NCBI RefSeq assembly: GCF_900496995.4
Contig: NC_044027.1
Location: forward strand, 17,632,743 to 17,696,742
Direction: 5' to 3'
Length of the DNA stretch: 64,000 nucleotides
Origin: Aquila chrysaetos chrysaetos
Taxonomy: Eukaryota; Chordata; Aves; Accipitriformes; Accipitridae
The translations under genes and the position numbers were made by a program. Below the pieces are notes generated by a model. That model was given only the letters and a program-made list of their open reading frames with translations, did no database searches and was not told the DNA's origin. Shown here in pieces: positions 35,501 through 47,274 of the stretch; position 1 is the stretch's first letter; every line of letters starts with the position of its first letter.

Positions 35501-38500
35501 AAATAAATAAATTATTTTGTTATTTCAAATTACGGATACATACATTTGTCCAGCATTACTTGCAATCACAGTGAAAATCTCTCAATTCTAAATACGGAAT
35601 CTCCTGCAGAATAGGGATTTTTTTGGATAGCTAATCATCCTGTTGTTGATTTTTTGTTTCTCTCTTTGTTTTGTCTTGTTTTGTTTGTTATTCATGGAAC
35701 GGTAGGTTGAATCCCTTTAATTTAGTACTGTGCTCTGCCTGGTGAGTTTGGGGTTTTTTGTACTGGATGATAAATTAGCTGTTCAAGGGGATCATGGATA
35801 AGTTAAATTTCCCTTTTTGTCCCAATTGCCAAAAGGTGTTCTAATTAAATGTAAAAATGTTCTTAATATGTAACTATACAAAATTGCGTCTTAAATTGCT
35901 CCCATGTTTCAAGCGTGAGCTCCAGTTAGTCTGAAGTTAAAAATACATTGTAGAACCTGAAAACTCTTTGGCACACTTAACCATCGATTTAAATCGGGAC
36001 AGATATGTGATGATCACTTCTTATGGCGAAAGAATTGGGTCAGTCTGAGACTGTCGGATTATGTCTTGGGAGGTTTTCCTCTCCTTATTGCTTGTTTAAA
36101 TCCCATCTACTAAAAAGCATGATGTACTCCCTAATCCTTCCCACCACAGGTAGGGTTTTATGGTTCTTGTCCATTTTAAAGATTAGGGTTACCCTGAATT
36201 GCAGTAGTTTGGGAGGAAAGAGAAAAGGAGGATTACACGATGATACATGGCAGATGTTAATAGAAGATTCATCTCTGGGCTGATAAAAGAAAAACAAACA
36301 AAATGAGCCATTTTGCAATTGTTTGTTTTCTTTTTAAAGCAGCTGTATTTTTCTTGATAGTTTCCTCTGCTTGCAGAGTCTGGCAGTCAGTGTGAACTTG
36401 CTATGGCTTTCTTGATATAATGTTTTTATTGGTTTATATTTGACACGTTTTACTGTTGAACGGTGTAATTTGAACCTGCAGTGGGATCAGCATAAGGGAA
36501 TCCAAAGGAACTCTGAACAGAACTGCTCACATCCGAGGATGTATAAAATCATTGTAGAAATCTAGTCCTGAGCACACTTAATTATATGAAATGTGGTTTT
36601 AGGTAATAGGATCTATTGGCATGAATAAGACAGGCTTGTGGATTTTATAAAAAAATTATCTGGATTCTTTTTAATCTGTTGCTGAATTTGAAAGACCTCA
36701 CCACAAAATGAATTTTCAAGAGCGTAACATTACACAGGAGAGCAGATATAATTAAATTTGTGTATGAATCTCTGTTCCTCCATAAAGAGATTATTTGCTA
36801 GTAGTTACTTTTGTTGTGTTTGTTGTTGTTTTTTTCTAAATATATGCTTTAGTATACAGGGTAAAACTGTTTTGCCTGAAATTCATTTCAACTTTCCAAA
36901 ATTATTTTTCAGCCTTTCTTTTAATACGGTAATTTAATCTGCTTTAATCTCATAGCTTTTATTTATACATGCCTATTCAATCACAGATATTGAATGTCTG
37001 AGTAGAGATTGTTTGCTTTTTATGATTTCTTTTTGGCTTTAAAGACTTTTTTGCTGCCATGTTTAAGAATGTAGTGTTGTTGTTCCAAATAAAGGTGTTT
37101 ATGACAGTCTAAATGCATTTCTTATACATAACAGATAAGTACTCTGATAGTTTTGAATAGGTTTTGTTGAGGATTTTTTTTTTTCCAAAAAACAACACAT
37201 GTACGGAGGGCATATGTGCTACCAAACTGTTTGTTACTCACTACGGAATAGGACCGTGAACAAAGCACCGTAACCCTTTACTACATAACCTACAAAACCT
37301 GCATTGTAAATTACTCGTGATAGAGGTGTTCAACTGCAGGCATTGGTAATTTGATCAATCTGCATCGTAAAATGTGTTTCGTTTGACAAGTGTGTGTTCG
37401 TGATAATGTATAGTACATTTGTAAATACATTTTGGCATAATTTACTAGGTCAATTAAGCATGAATCAGAAAATCTGTGAGACTGAAATGAAACCATTAGG
37501 ATTTCAACAAATTATATCAGGTTTTCAAGCCACTTATAGATGTAGGGACTACCTGCTGTCACAATAAAGGCCCAGGACAAAGTTCTCAATCTGTAAAGAC
37601 CTTAGCTTCCTTCTCAATAAAATAATAATTCTTTTGCATTATCTTTAGTGTACAAGTGTGAATGTTATAGAAAGAATAATGTGTTTTGTATTTATTTTAG
37701 GAGGAATTCCTGAGTTACTCTTGAAAGTTCAAAAGTCGCTAAGTAGCTGTTATGTGTGTGCATTCAGTGCCTGCCAAAAAAGCTGTGGAATTAATAACTG
37801 TAATGAGATTCTGGTATTCTGTAATACCTCAGAGTTACGGAGTAACAAACAGATATCACAGGCACCTTGTGAAATACTTACCAGAGGGTTTTTGACCCTT
37901 GGTTTTTCAGTGGCAAGGTCACCATAACTGTAGTGCCTGAGCATAAATGTAATGGTGAATACATAACATAAATATTCATTTAGTTATTGGGCAAGATATT
38001 GGAGAAAGGCTCTACTTCCAGAAGAATTGTGGGAAGTATAGACAGCGTGGACTTCGCACGTTTTAACAATTTCAAAATGTACTCTGATAATGGGCTTCTG
38101 AAAAAATTTTAATGTCTGATTTTCATTTAGCTAAGTTTGTTCCACCTCTCAACTTGTAAGATATTCAAGATATAAGATAGCAACATGTCCTTTCCTTTTC
38201 CCACAGTTCACTTTTATGTACATTAAAGTGCTGATGTTCAAGCTATGTTTGCCCAGATGATGCTAAATGCATCTATCGTCTGTCTTCCTAGGTCTTGAAG
38301 ACAATCCCCAAATAGTACTTCAGATCATGCGGAGATACATTCACCACTTTTTTGGATGCAAGGCTTGTGCTCAGCATTTTGAAGAAATGGCTAAAGAGTC
38401 CATGGATTCCGTTAAAACCTTAGACAAGGCTGTTCTCTGGCTCTGGGAGAAACACAACGTAGTGAATAACAGGCTCGCAGGTATGGAAGACCTTGCTTAG

Positions 38501-41500
38501 GAAAACCCACCAGAGGTAGCTGTGTCTGAAAGCCAAGGCTGTGGCATTTTATACAATGTGGTTTGTATTTGAACAAAGGGATGTGCAAATAAGGCTCTGT
38601 AATGAGAGTTTAGAAGCAACAGTAACAGTTGTTCCAGCTTGACTTTCCTTTATTAAATACTGACTTCAAAAGACTAACTCCACATTTACATTGGTGTACA
38701 AGAAAGGGTACTTGTGTATAGAGCAAAACCTAGAGCATCCCAATCAACTATAACTCTTAAGACCAACATGCTAACCTTTGCATGAGTGAGAAATATATAC
38801 TTGAGATATGCTATCCTCCAGTAACATAGTTATCTCTTATCATATATAATGAAAAAACATCATTCTCAAAGATACTGTTTCTTCTGAGATTTTACCTGTT
38901 GCTTGATGAGAGGATCTTTCTGGAGTACAAATCAAGCCTTTTCAAAAAGGAGCATACAGTTCAGCTACTTATCAGTGGATAAAAAATAATTAAATTTCTT
39001 TCTGTAACAGTGTAAATAGATGTTAAAACCTGTCTTTGTTTTGTTCTGGAGAGATGCTGTATAGAAAATGATGCTAATTGAACAGGAGACTTTCTCAGGA
39101 TAAAAGAGCCTAAACTATTAGCAGATCAGCAACTGAATAAAATAAAATTACTGTATGAAGAAAATCTGTTCTCCTGCTAGATTGCTATGTTTTCAGTTAG
39201 ACTAAAAGTACCGTTAAAATACTGGTTGTATTTAATCCGTTCTGTTATGGGAATATCAAGTAACTAAAGCACTAAAGAAAATTGGTTTCTCTTTACACTT
39301 AATCCCTGTCTGCTGTTATGGATCTGTGTAACGTAGCATTAGTTACAATTTAAATATGCTATATTGTGTTTATATTATGGTTATGCTGAATTCCCAAGAT
39401 TTATGAAGTATTAAATACTCTTGTGAGCATAAACAGTTTGTCTCCTTTCTCCAAGGAGAAAAGTAAATGATGAGGTATTAAATAAAAACATCCCCTAATG
39501 TTTGTTACTATTGCCAGGTTGAATACAGAAAAAAAGTCATCATGTTAACTTGAAGTTGCTAAGTAGTGGAGCAATACACTTATTTAGAACATTAAGTTAT
39601 TGGAAAACTTGCATGGATATTGATTTAGATGATGCAACAGCCGGCTAAAATACCCTTTTAGTAAGAAGTATAAACGTACTGGAATAACTAATAATATTAA
39701 ATTATGCTTTTTAAGTTTACTAAAATTTCTCTTTGGGACAGTGACTTATTTTAATTCCTAAAAGCTGCATCTGTATTTCTGGTAATATATATAGCTTTCA
39801 ATGAGAAATTATGTTTGACTGGTCAATGAAAACACCTTGGCACAGCCTTCAAGTGCAGGTCATGAGATTGTTGTATATGGCTCTGCCCTATTTAATTCTT
39901 TCCTGTTGCTTTAGAATGTACAGAATTTATAGTATTCTTCTTTTTGGCAGGAAAACATGAAGTACAGCAAGTGTTCTGTTTGTAATCTTATCGTAAGACA
40001 TTTTGTTTCTACTTTCTCTACTGAAACAATTTGATTACTGAGTAATCCTTATTTAAAGATATCTGAAATGCAAACTTGCTCTCATACTTGCAGGTATCAA
40101 GGAGACAAATATTTTAAGCTTTCTCTGAATCCCTAAACAATATTTTGCTCAAAATCATGGGGAAGTTTCCTGCCTTTAAAAATGATAAAAATAACAATAA
40201 AATAAGAATCTATATTTATTTCTGAAATATTTTAAGTGTTAGTGTACTAATAACAATCAGATAAATAAATTAGCTTTTTTACCAGGTACAGGTTTTTGTT
40301 CTAAAAATTATCTCCATCCACATTTTAAAAATATTTTTTTTTTTAGAACAAAGTGCAACACTAGCTACAGTGTTCAGCTCTGCCATCAAGACAGAAAGGT
40401 GGCCAGAGCTATGAGCAACTGAAATGTTAAAATTGGATCTAGTTCACGACACCGTTATATGTTTAAATGCTAAAAAGCAAGCTGAAAAATACATCTTAAA
40501 TATGATAATAGTTTTTAAAGTACTGAAAATAGTTTGCTATAGTAACAATGCAAGCTATGAAAAAGCAAGCTTAGGATAGAATGGTTCACAATATAGAAAC
40601 ATGAAAATATCTGCAAGTCTTTGGCCTTGAAACTGCTTGCTGCAAACCAAGCTTCAGGATTAAAGAGTATTGAGTGCAAAAGAGCAGTTTGTTTTGAACC
40701 ATAATTCAAGTTAACCCCTGAAAGGCCCAGATGGTGGTGTTTTCATGCCTTCTAAAAGCATAGCAATTGTAGTATCTTGTATTAGAATTTGAATGCTACA
40801 GCTTTTACTGAGAGAAAAGGAAAATAATTATTATTTAGTGTTTGTGTTTTGAAAGAGGAAGCAACACTTTGGAACGTAATTGATGCATCCATAAGGAAAC
40901 CTATGAATTTCCAAATTTGCTCATGATTGTTTTCAGTTTAATACAAACATTATTGGGCTGTGCTTTTTTTGCCAACCTCACTATTTATGAGTGGAAAATA
41001 TTCTCTGTGGTTTCCAGTGAAATGTCTGATGGTTCAGCTTCCCTAGTTCATTCACTTCTGATAGTTTTACGTTTTTTCTCCTCCTAATTAGGTGATTTGA
41101 CTGAAGATCCAAAATTTCCCAAAGTTCAGTGGCCAACTCCAGACATTTGTCCTGCATGTCATGAAGAAATTAAAGGATTACATAGCTGGAATGAAGCCCA
41201 AGTTCTACAATTCATGAAGTGTCACTATAACACTGAAAATATTCTATATAAATACACTGAAAGCCAGACTGACTCCAGCGAAACTGAACAGGGAGATACA
41301 AGGGAGTTGAAAGACAAAAGCCTACTGAAGAAACCAAGTGGAAACAGAGAAAATAAGATCCAGGATAAAGAAAGCATACTCGATTCAGAATCTAAGGTGT
41401 TAGATAAGCTAATAGCAAACCATGGACCTGTCAAAGATAGCAGTAAAAGCGCAGTTGGATCAGCTAACCTTAAAGAGACGAAGCAGGCCGTGTCTTTCTT

Positions 41501-41642
41501 AGGGATTGGATTTTCAAACATAGACATGAGTCTGTGTGTCATACTGTATGTAGCATCATCCTTATTTTTAATGATAATGTACTTTTTTTTCCGAATGAGA
41601 TCTAAACGGTGGAGAGTGAAGTATTATCGTTCATCTGTATAG
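16838..41642 (+). CDS. QSOX2: Quiescin sulfhydryl oxidase 2, complete, 12 coding exons
   Basis: QSOX enzymes use FAD to insert disulfides into unfolded secreted proteins, passing electrons to oxygen and making hydrogen peroxide, in the Golgi and outside the cell. Exons: 16838-17078, 21842-21942, 23216-23264, 24405-24510, 24708-24798, 27221-27366, 28358-28501, 30687-30816, 33129-33251, 34451-34601, 38292-38480, 41092-41642. All phases join, giving 673 residues; human QSOX2 has about 698. Seen: signal peptide (1-24), thioredoxin CGHC at 62-65, cis-Pro 111, redox-inactive second thioredoxin-like domain, Erv/ALR domain with CKAC at 450-453 and the HN..VN.R flavin motif, CPAC at 510-513, and a membrane span near 637-657 with a basic tail. 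QSOX2 rather than QSOX1 is shown by [20 protein letters not shown] and the [16 protein letters not shown] anchor. The ATG has a strong context (A at -3, G at +4). Confidence 0.95.
17079..21841 (+). other. QSOX2: QSOX2 intron 1
   Basis: The first 500 bases are still CpG island; the rest is AT-rich with no gene signal. An 18-base direct tandem duplication (unit GTTCCAAATCTAGCAATT) occupies 19753-19788. Confidence 0.7.
19753..19788 (+). repeat. QSOX2: 18-base tandem duplication in QSOX2 intron 1
   Basis: GTTCCAAATCTAGCAATT at 19753-19770 is repeated at 19771-19788 with at most the last base differing. Confidence 0.8.
21842..21942 (+). CDS. QSOX2: QSOX2 exon 2: thioredoxin domain with cis-proline
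   Basis: The acceptor is TTGTTTTCAG and the donor AGG|GTAAGT. It encodes [27 protein letters not shown]. Cys93 and Cys102 are the conserved non-catalytic pair; Pro111 is the cis-proline facing the active site. Confidence 0.95.
23216..23264 (+). CDS. QSOX2: QSOX2 exon 3
   Basis: This short exon encodes [16 protein letters not shown], close to the YFKAFTKEFTTGENFK of mammalian QSOX2. The acceptor is CCCACATAG and the donor AAAG|GTAAGA. Confidence 0.95.
24405..24510 (+). CDS. QSOX2: QSOX2 exon 4, with a tandem CAGCAG acceptor
   Basis: The acceptor reads CTCAGCAG, so splicing could occur after 24401 or after 24404. The distal site gives [13 protein letters not shown], matching the mammalian FKGPDREL length, and is chosen. 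The proximal site adds one residue. The exon continues [20 protein letters not shown] and its donor is TTTC|GTAAGT. Confidence 0.93.
24708..24798 (+). CDS. QSOX2: QSOX2 exon 5: start of second thioredoxin-like domain
   Basis: It encodes [20 protein letters not shown] and SNNSYVGRE. The acceptor is TTCTTAAAAG and the donor GAG|GTAATG. Confidence 0.95.
27221..27366 (+). CDS. QSOX2: QSOX2 exon 6: second thioredoxin-like domain
   Basis: It encodes [17 protein letters not shown] and [20 protein letters not shown]. This thioredoxin-like domain has no CxxC, as in the family. The SVPSCYLI segment carries its cis-proline region. Confidence 0.95.
28358..28501 (+). CDS. QSOX2: QSOX2 exon 7: linker to helix-rich region
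   Basis: It encodes [20 protein letters not shown], a Gln/Glu-rich linker and KVWKEFDK. The KSLPGVRKK motif is typical of QSOX2. The donor is GATAA|GTAAGT. Confidence 0.95.
   Translation, partial: FEASTVFLFFVFKVIARCKKKTSFATSATCSRKQRGEYRNQGVERVR
30687..30816 (+). CDS. QSOX2: QSOX2 exon 8: helix-rich region
   Basis: It encodes [20 protein letters not shown] and [14 protein letters not shown], the conserved helical module (MADLES) preceding the Erv domain in QSOX enzymes. Confidence 0.95.
33129..33251 (+). CDS. QSOX2: QSOX2 exon 9: helix-rich region
   Basis: Forty-one whole codons encode [19 protein letters not shown] and [20 protein letters not shown]. The acceptor follows a long T run and reads TTTCACAG; the donor is CGG|GTAAGC. 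Confidence 0.95.
34451..34601 (+). CDS. QSOX2: QSOX2 exon 10: start of Erv/ALR domain
   Basis: It encodes [20 protein letters not shown] followed by [12 protein letters not shown]. The two cysteines form the conserved structural disulfide, and the WxxxH helix packs on FAD. The acceptor is CCCCCCCCAG. Confidence 0.96.
38292..38480 (+). CDS. QSOX2: QSOX2 exon 11: Erv domain catalytic CKAC and flavin motif
   Basis: It encodes [20 protein letters not shown], with C450-K-A-C453 next to the flavin, and [17 protein letters not shown], the H-N-x-V-N-x-R FAD motif. All expected catalytic residues are present. Confidence 0.97.
41092..41642 (+). CDS. QSOX2: QSOX2 exon 12: distal CPAC, disordered linker, membrane anchor and stop
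   Basis: It encodes [20 protein letters not shown] with the distal site at 510-513, a hydrophilic linker of roughly 100 residues, then [20 protein letters not shown] and an aromatic stretch before a basic cytosolic tail ([16 protein letters not shown]). The stop is TAG at 41640-41642. The acceptor is TCCTAATTAG. The linker is the poorly conserved part of the family. Confidence 0.96.
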
Positions 41643-42530
41643 AAGTTTAAATCGGAAACAAAGTTTTCATTGTACGTGGCTGTTCAGTACCAGATACAGC
41701 TTTAATATTTATGATCAGGGATTTTATATACAGTATTCCATGTTTCAAAACCCTTTCTCCCCAAGTCATTTCACAAGTGTTCTAGCTTAATATATGGAGC
41801 TCGCTGTAAGAACCCTAATCTTTAACTGAGGCAACAGTGCTATCATAAAATGTCCACTAAAGGAAGCATTGCATTTTTCAGTTAAGATTTTTCCATGACT
41901 TACCACCTACATCCTTTACTCATTTTCAGAGTAAACATTGCATTATGCAATCAACTGTGCCTGGTTTTAGAAGGAAATTGGATATTGTTTTGTGTACTTC
42001 AAGTCAGGTGTTTTTTTTAATTTATCCAGAGCTGATTTTGCCTACCAGAGTACTGAACAGTTATGCTGTTACCTTGGCTGCTTCATTTGGAGAAGCAAGA
42101 ATTCTGATTTTTTTTCAGGAAACAAGAGTTCTATTCTGATTAAATCCATTCTAAACCTATGTGACTTTCTGAAATATTATTTACACTGCATATTTAAAGT
42201 AGAAAGCATTACATGTTCAAATAAGTCTTCCATTCTCGTGTGCGTTCCAGCCAAGGATGTGTATGTTTCTGCTAGGGTGAGAGTTTTGGGGCAGTTTGTA
42301 TCTCAGTAAGCAGCCTGATTCCACTTGCTAATGCTGTCATCCATTTTAATTGAGTTTAAATGTAAGCAAGGACAGCCTTGGACCCAGTGCATTACTTGCT
42401 CCTCTATTGGATGTGTTAACGGAGCATTAGATAACTCGCCTCACTCATTTATGAACCAGAAAAGTAGCTGAGTAATTATTGTGTTATCCAGATGGAAGCC
42501 AATTCTGATGAACTCTAATAAAGGGAAACA
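41643..42530 (+). other. QSOX2: Probable QSOX2 3' UTR
   Basis: Noncoding AT-rich sequence follows the stop, and an AATAAA signal lies at 42517-42522. Longer 3' ends cannot be excluded. Confidence 0.5.
42517..42522 (+). terminator. QSOX2: Candidate QSOX2 polyadenylation signal
   Basis: The hexamer AATAAA is the first canonical signal after the QSOX2 stop codon, about 875 bases downstream. Confidence 0.5.
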
Positions 42531-45500
42531 GTGTTTTCAGTGAAGGACAGTGAAATTTGCATCAGCATGCCAGAACAAATTTACAGATCTGGAAATACTA
42601 AGTTTCTTACGATGTTGAATAACTCCATTACAATTTAGTAATTTTCTCCTTGTAAGGTGGGGTAAGCACTTCATTTGGTATTTCCAGTTCTGAGCTCACA
42701 GAATATCACCTGCTAGCTGTAAAGTTGTCTGTATAGTACTTAGAAGAACAGCCCATTTCTCTTGCCCTTCTGCTGGAGTGCTCCTCTGTTTGGGTCAGGA
42801 AGGGTTTAACTAATGGTTAAGTCTGAGAGCTGCTCCATTCTGGGATGTGGCAGTAATTGGGAATATGGCAGTTGCCTTCACAGGTCTGTCTGGTTGCCTG
42901 GGGTCCTGGCTGGCAGCAATTAGAAGAAACCATGAAAACAATTATAAAATTACCATGTGGAATAGGAGTTCCTTTCTGATCCTGGCTGTGGGGGATAATT
43001 CACGTCCTGGATAGTGAAGTTTATAATCCTATCCAATGTAATTGAGCATGTTCTAGTTATCCATTACCTAATCTTTAGTTAATCCTAATAGGTTTTGGCC
43101 TCAATGTTTTCTTGTGGCAGTGAGTTCTACAGATTAATTATGTTATATAAAAAGGCTTTTCCTTTCAATTCTACATTTGCAACTTTTAATTTAATTGAAC
43201 GTTTGCTGGCTCTTCTGCTACACGAGAAGGAATAAATAGTCCCTGGCCAATTCATTGTATTTACACTGTTAGTGTGTCGTCCTCTTATTTCCATCATAAG
43301 CTCTAGGATAAAAAGTTTTAAAGCCTAGCAACAAGAATGGTCTAAAAGCACAAAAACTCAACGGGGATGTTTTTTCGTAATCAAATCTTGTTTGTTCACA
43401 AAACTGAACATTTCTGACACGAGTTTCTACAGCTACCAATTGGAATAGCAAAATTGGGCTTCAAAGATTTATTGTCCCTTGTTCCTTAAGTTTATCAGAA
43501 TAACATACACAAAGTAATAACCTTCTGTGGTTATTGTAAACGTGTCAGAGGAAAAAAAAAAGCTCCATTCACATGACACTGTTGGTGTGACATACAGAAA
43601 GAGGCGCATTTTCAGGCTTTCTTAAACCATCTTCACTGTTTATTGTATGCACCCGATGGCTCTTGCTCCAATGTGAGAAACTTGACTCCATGCTCTCTCG
43701 GCGAAGCTGGGTGCCAGCTCCTCCCTTCTGCCATATGCTGCCTCCGCGGAGCCAAGAGCTGCTGGGAGCACCTGTGGGCAGCTGCTGCTGCCTATGGTCT
43801 GACCTGAAAACTTTTCTCTAATTTTGACATTAAGTCTGTGACGTTAAGTCAGTCTGTGCTTTTTAAGAACCCTCACTGTTCAGGAGTTCTGGCACAAGGA
43901 GCCATCATGGGTCTCCCTCTTCTTTAGGAATTTATAAGAGTCCCTATAATTACCTTTATAGCACCTGGGCTTGAATATTAAAACAACTCGTGAGTAACTA
44001 GAAAGATAGTGAACCAATGGTGGAGGGTCGTCCAGGCTGGCTCATTGGTGCCACTTGCTTTGTGCTGGAATCCAGTGAGAGGTCCCAGGAAGAGGCTCGT
44101 TAAGAAGAAAGCCCAGAGTTTCCAAATTTAGTTTTGAAAATCAGACATTTAAGTGACCTAATCTGGGGAGACGTTGATATCAGCTGAGAAGCAAGGACAT
44201 ATAGCTTCTCAAAAAACCCCACCCAAACACCAAAAAAACCAAAACCGCAGCATAGCAAGTATTGGATCTGAAAAGTTTGGGCAGTTTCTGTGGGACTATT
44301 GAATTTCCTGCTGTCAGTATTGTTGCACATTTTGAAGTTGAAAATAGGTCATTACTGCTGTTGTTTAGAACTCTACCAAATATATAGATCTGAGTTTGTT
44401 AGCTTTGACTCATTCTGCTTATTTTCATCTGCATATGGAAACAAAAGGCTTTGAAGGTTTGTAGGGATGATTTTGCCATTAAAACAGCAGCAAATGTGGT
44501 TTTGGAATAAGGGGGTTTTTTTGCTACACACCATTAACTTTCATGTTGCTGTGACCCTGCTGGAAACATGACAAAACCAAACGATACTGAAACCTCCTGT
44601 GTTCTTTTTTTTCTTAAGAGTGTAAAAGCATGAAATTAGGATGTTGATTACCTGTGTTGGTGCTCTAACTCTGTTGCCAGTTAACCGGCCAAGGCTTTCA
44701 CTTTAATTGCTAGTAGTGACCTCACCTGGAAAAGTTTTCTTGACTTTGAATTCAGTTGTGTAAATCTTGGTTTACTTGTTCTTATTTTCTATCTTTATAA
44801 TGACAAATTACATCCTTTTATGTACTCTGACTGTAAAGTTGTATTATGTCAGCTGGTGAATGTGTGATGCTGCTTTGCCGTGGTGCATTATCGGTGGGTG
44901 AGTTACAAGAAAGTGTTTCCTTTTCAAAACTGCCTCAAACCACCATCTCCTCAGTCCTGGAGGTTTTATTTGTGTATTGTGTTGTACCACAGAAGTTTCT
45001 TCAATGCCACTTTCATTTGTGGACTAGCGGCAGTCATTTCCAAGAAGGATTTCTTGGCCCTTTGTAATTCATGGAGGCTTCTTTGCTCTTTGGATGTTTT
45101 TAAAGAGGAAATATTAAACCTGCATAGAAAATAAAGGGAGTACTGTGGAATGTGCCAGAAGAGAAAGGAAGCTGCAAGTGCTAAAGAAAGCTAATGAAGT
45201 TATTCCTGAAAACTCTTGATTTTTAATTTCCAGCAGTGTATCCGTCCTGCTGTTCCTGCTCAGAACTGGACGGGAAGAACTACAATCTTAGCAAGAGGTC
45301 CAAGGTGTGTTGTCTAGGTCTGTGCATTGCATATGAGGTGTTAAAAATAGTGAATGTACCGTTTCAGTAATTTAAATGTTTTATTTATTTTAATTCAATA
45401 ACTTGACATTTCAAGTCTCTCATGTTTGGTTGGTTTGGTTTTTTTACTCAGTCTCATACCTCTCTTGGAAGGAAAAGTGACTGTTTTGTACTAAATTGTA

Positions 45501-47170
45501 AACTAATGTGCTTGTTTAAAATAAATTGCAAACATTTGGGCAAAGTGGTGCATTTTGGCTTTTTAACCTGTATTTTCAAGTTCTTTTTAGCTAAACTGTA
45601 TTGCAAGGATATCTTGCATACATGTCCATTTCAAACCACATTGGTCACTTTATGTAGGTACTTAATTTTTAAAAATACCAGGAACAGGTAAACTTTTACT
45701 CCATTTCTTTCACTGTTATCCCATAACTTTATAAAATGTTAGTGAGTGTTTGCAGGAGTGATGGAAAAATTGTCAGTTTCCGACCAATTATTTGCACATT
45801 ATCTCTCTATATACACACATACACAAATCTTCCTTTCTCTTAAACCTGACCATCTCTTCTTTGGCCAGGATGGTGCTAACCTCCACTGGGTGCTTCTGAA
45901 TCTTTCTGCAGCTTCTGCTGGCATCCGCAGTGCCACTGAGGTGGGACGGGTGACTTGTTAAAAATATTGGTTATCTATCTGCAGAAGTACTACAAGATAT
46001 TTTTAGAAATCAATAAGATTTCTAAACCTGTAAAATAAGGTTCTTTGAAATTTAGCACTGCAACTCACTTCTCCAGACAAACGTGCATTTCCTTGCCTGC
46101 CTGTGACCTTGCCTGGAAAACAGTGATGTTCCCCCGGGAACCTGATGTATGGGCTCATGGCCTAAATGTCTTGAGGGCATTGCAGACATTGTCCCTGCTG
46201 GGGCAGAGGTAGATGTGACCTGTCCTTACCACCCAAAGTGAATACACCTGCTGCCTTGTTTTAAACAGGTGCAGGGTCTGATGCCTGCTACAGCCTGAGC
46301 AGGAGGGCACAAGAACGTGCAGAGATCATCCAAAGGGGCTTTCGTGGAAACCTGCCGAGATGGTGCCACCGTGCAAGCGACCTGTGGGGCTGAAAACATG
46401 AGGCTGTGCAGGGCTGGCGTGTGCCATCGACGGTCCTGAGTGGGACATCGGCCACTGCCCTCCACCCTGCACAGCCACAGCTGCCACGACCCTGCCCCGT
46501 GCCACATGCACTGGGGAACAGCCACCGCCACACACACACTTTTTCTTAAACTGCTTCCTTAAAGGATCAGACTAAAAATCCACTTATAAAACTGAGCTTA
46601 AAAGAGACCATGTGGGTCATCACCTGCCCCCCCCCCCCCCCTCCAAGAGCTGTTCAGGGCTCTGGGGAGGGTCGAGGTGCCCCAGCACAGCTGATGCTCA
46701 CCGTGGTACCCAGCATTACTGCAGCACGGTACTGGTGATGCTCCACCAGTGCTCTACCTGTACCCCAGCTGTACTCCAGCCTGGCATTTCTAGGCACCTT
46801 ATCTGGGGACCCCAGATCCTGGTCCCCAAAATGTCTCCCTGCATTATTTTCCAATCGTATGGGTCTGAGCTGTCCCCCAGGCTGGGACCTGTCCCCTGGC
46901 CAGATGAACCATCAGAGGGGACAGTCCTGACCCAGCCGTTGGCTCCCGCAGCCCCGTGCTGTGCAGGACCCGGAGGAAGGGAGAAGGCAGTAAGGCACCC
47001 TGGCACCCAAGGGTGCTCAGCAGCGGCACAGGGCCGATGCGGGTGCCACCAGGTCGGGGCCCTGGGGGGGCTCGGCGCTGGGCCCGCTCCCTGGCTGCCC
47101 CCACAGGCGGGCGAAAGTCCCTATGCTGCCGTCCGGCAGGAACATATGTGTGTTTGGAGGCTCCCGCCCC
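42531..47170. other. Intergenic sequence between QSOX2 and LHX3
   Basis: No gene was recognised. The first part carries an ancient repeat-like block (42760-43300). Sequence becomes GC-richer after about 46,000 and includes a C15 run at 46627-46641. Long frames around 46,200-47,200 on both strands look like compositional artefacts. Confidence 0.55.
42760..43300 (+). repeat. Degenerate ancient interspersed repeat, probably CR1/L3-type LINE 3' part
   Basis: The segment around 43100-43250 (GTGGCAGTGAGTTCTACAGA, then TTAATTATG, AAAAAGGCTTTTCCTTTC and GAGAAGGAATAAATAGTCCC) resembles a repeat family remembered from amniote genomes with a 'gagttccacaggttaattatg...gaaggagtaaata' consensus. The family name is from memory and the copy is heavily mutated. 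Confidence 0.45.
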
Positions 47171-47191
47171 TAAGCTGCTTTTATTAATTTG

Positions 47192-47232
47192 TAATCCCCT
47201 GCGAGCAGGAGGTAAAGGGATTCGGGGGATTA
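47192..47232 (+). promoter_or_regulatory. Paired TAATCC-type homeodomain sites upstream of LHX3
   Basis: TAATCCCC at 47192-47199 and its exact reverse complement GGGGATTA at 47225-47232 form a spaced inverted pair. TAATCC is the core recognised by bicoid-class factors such as PITX and OTX. The pair lies about 1.1 kb upstream of the LHX3 start codon, in sequence that looks less degenerate than its surroundings. Function is inferred. Confidence 0.4.
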
Positions 47233-47274
47233 ACGGGCTCACAGTAACAACCACAATTATCAGCTCCGGCTGCC

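Larger units (their letters stand above)
24799..41091 (+). other. QSOX2: QSOX2 introns 5-11 (exons listed separately)
   Basis: Between the listed exons there is AT-rich intronic sequence. Open frames here are short and without family signal. A degenerate local duplication is visible around 31755-31850. Confidence 0.6.

Noticed and set aside
44846-45134. Overlapping frames of 73-84 codons between QSOX2 and LHX3
   Set aside because: No family match and no conserved start; could at most be part of a noncoding transcript.
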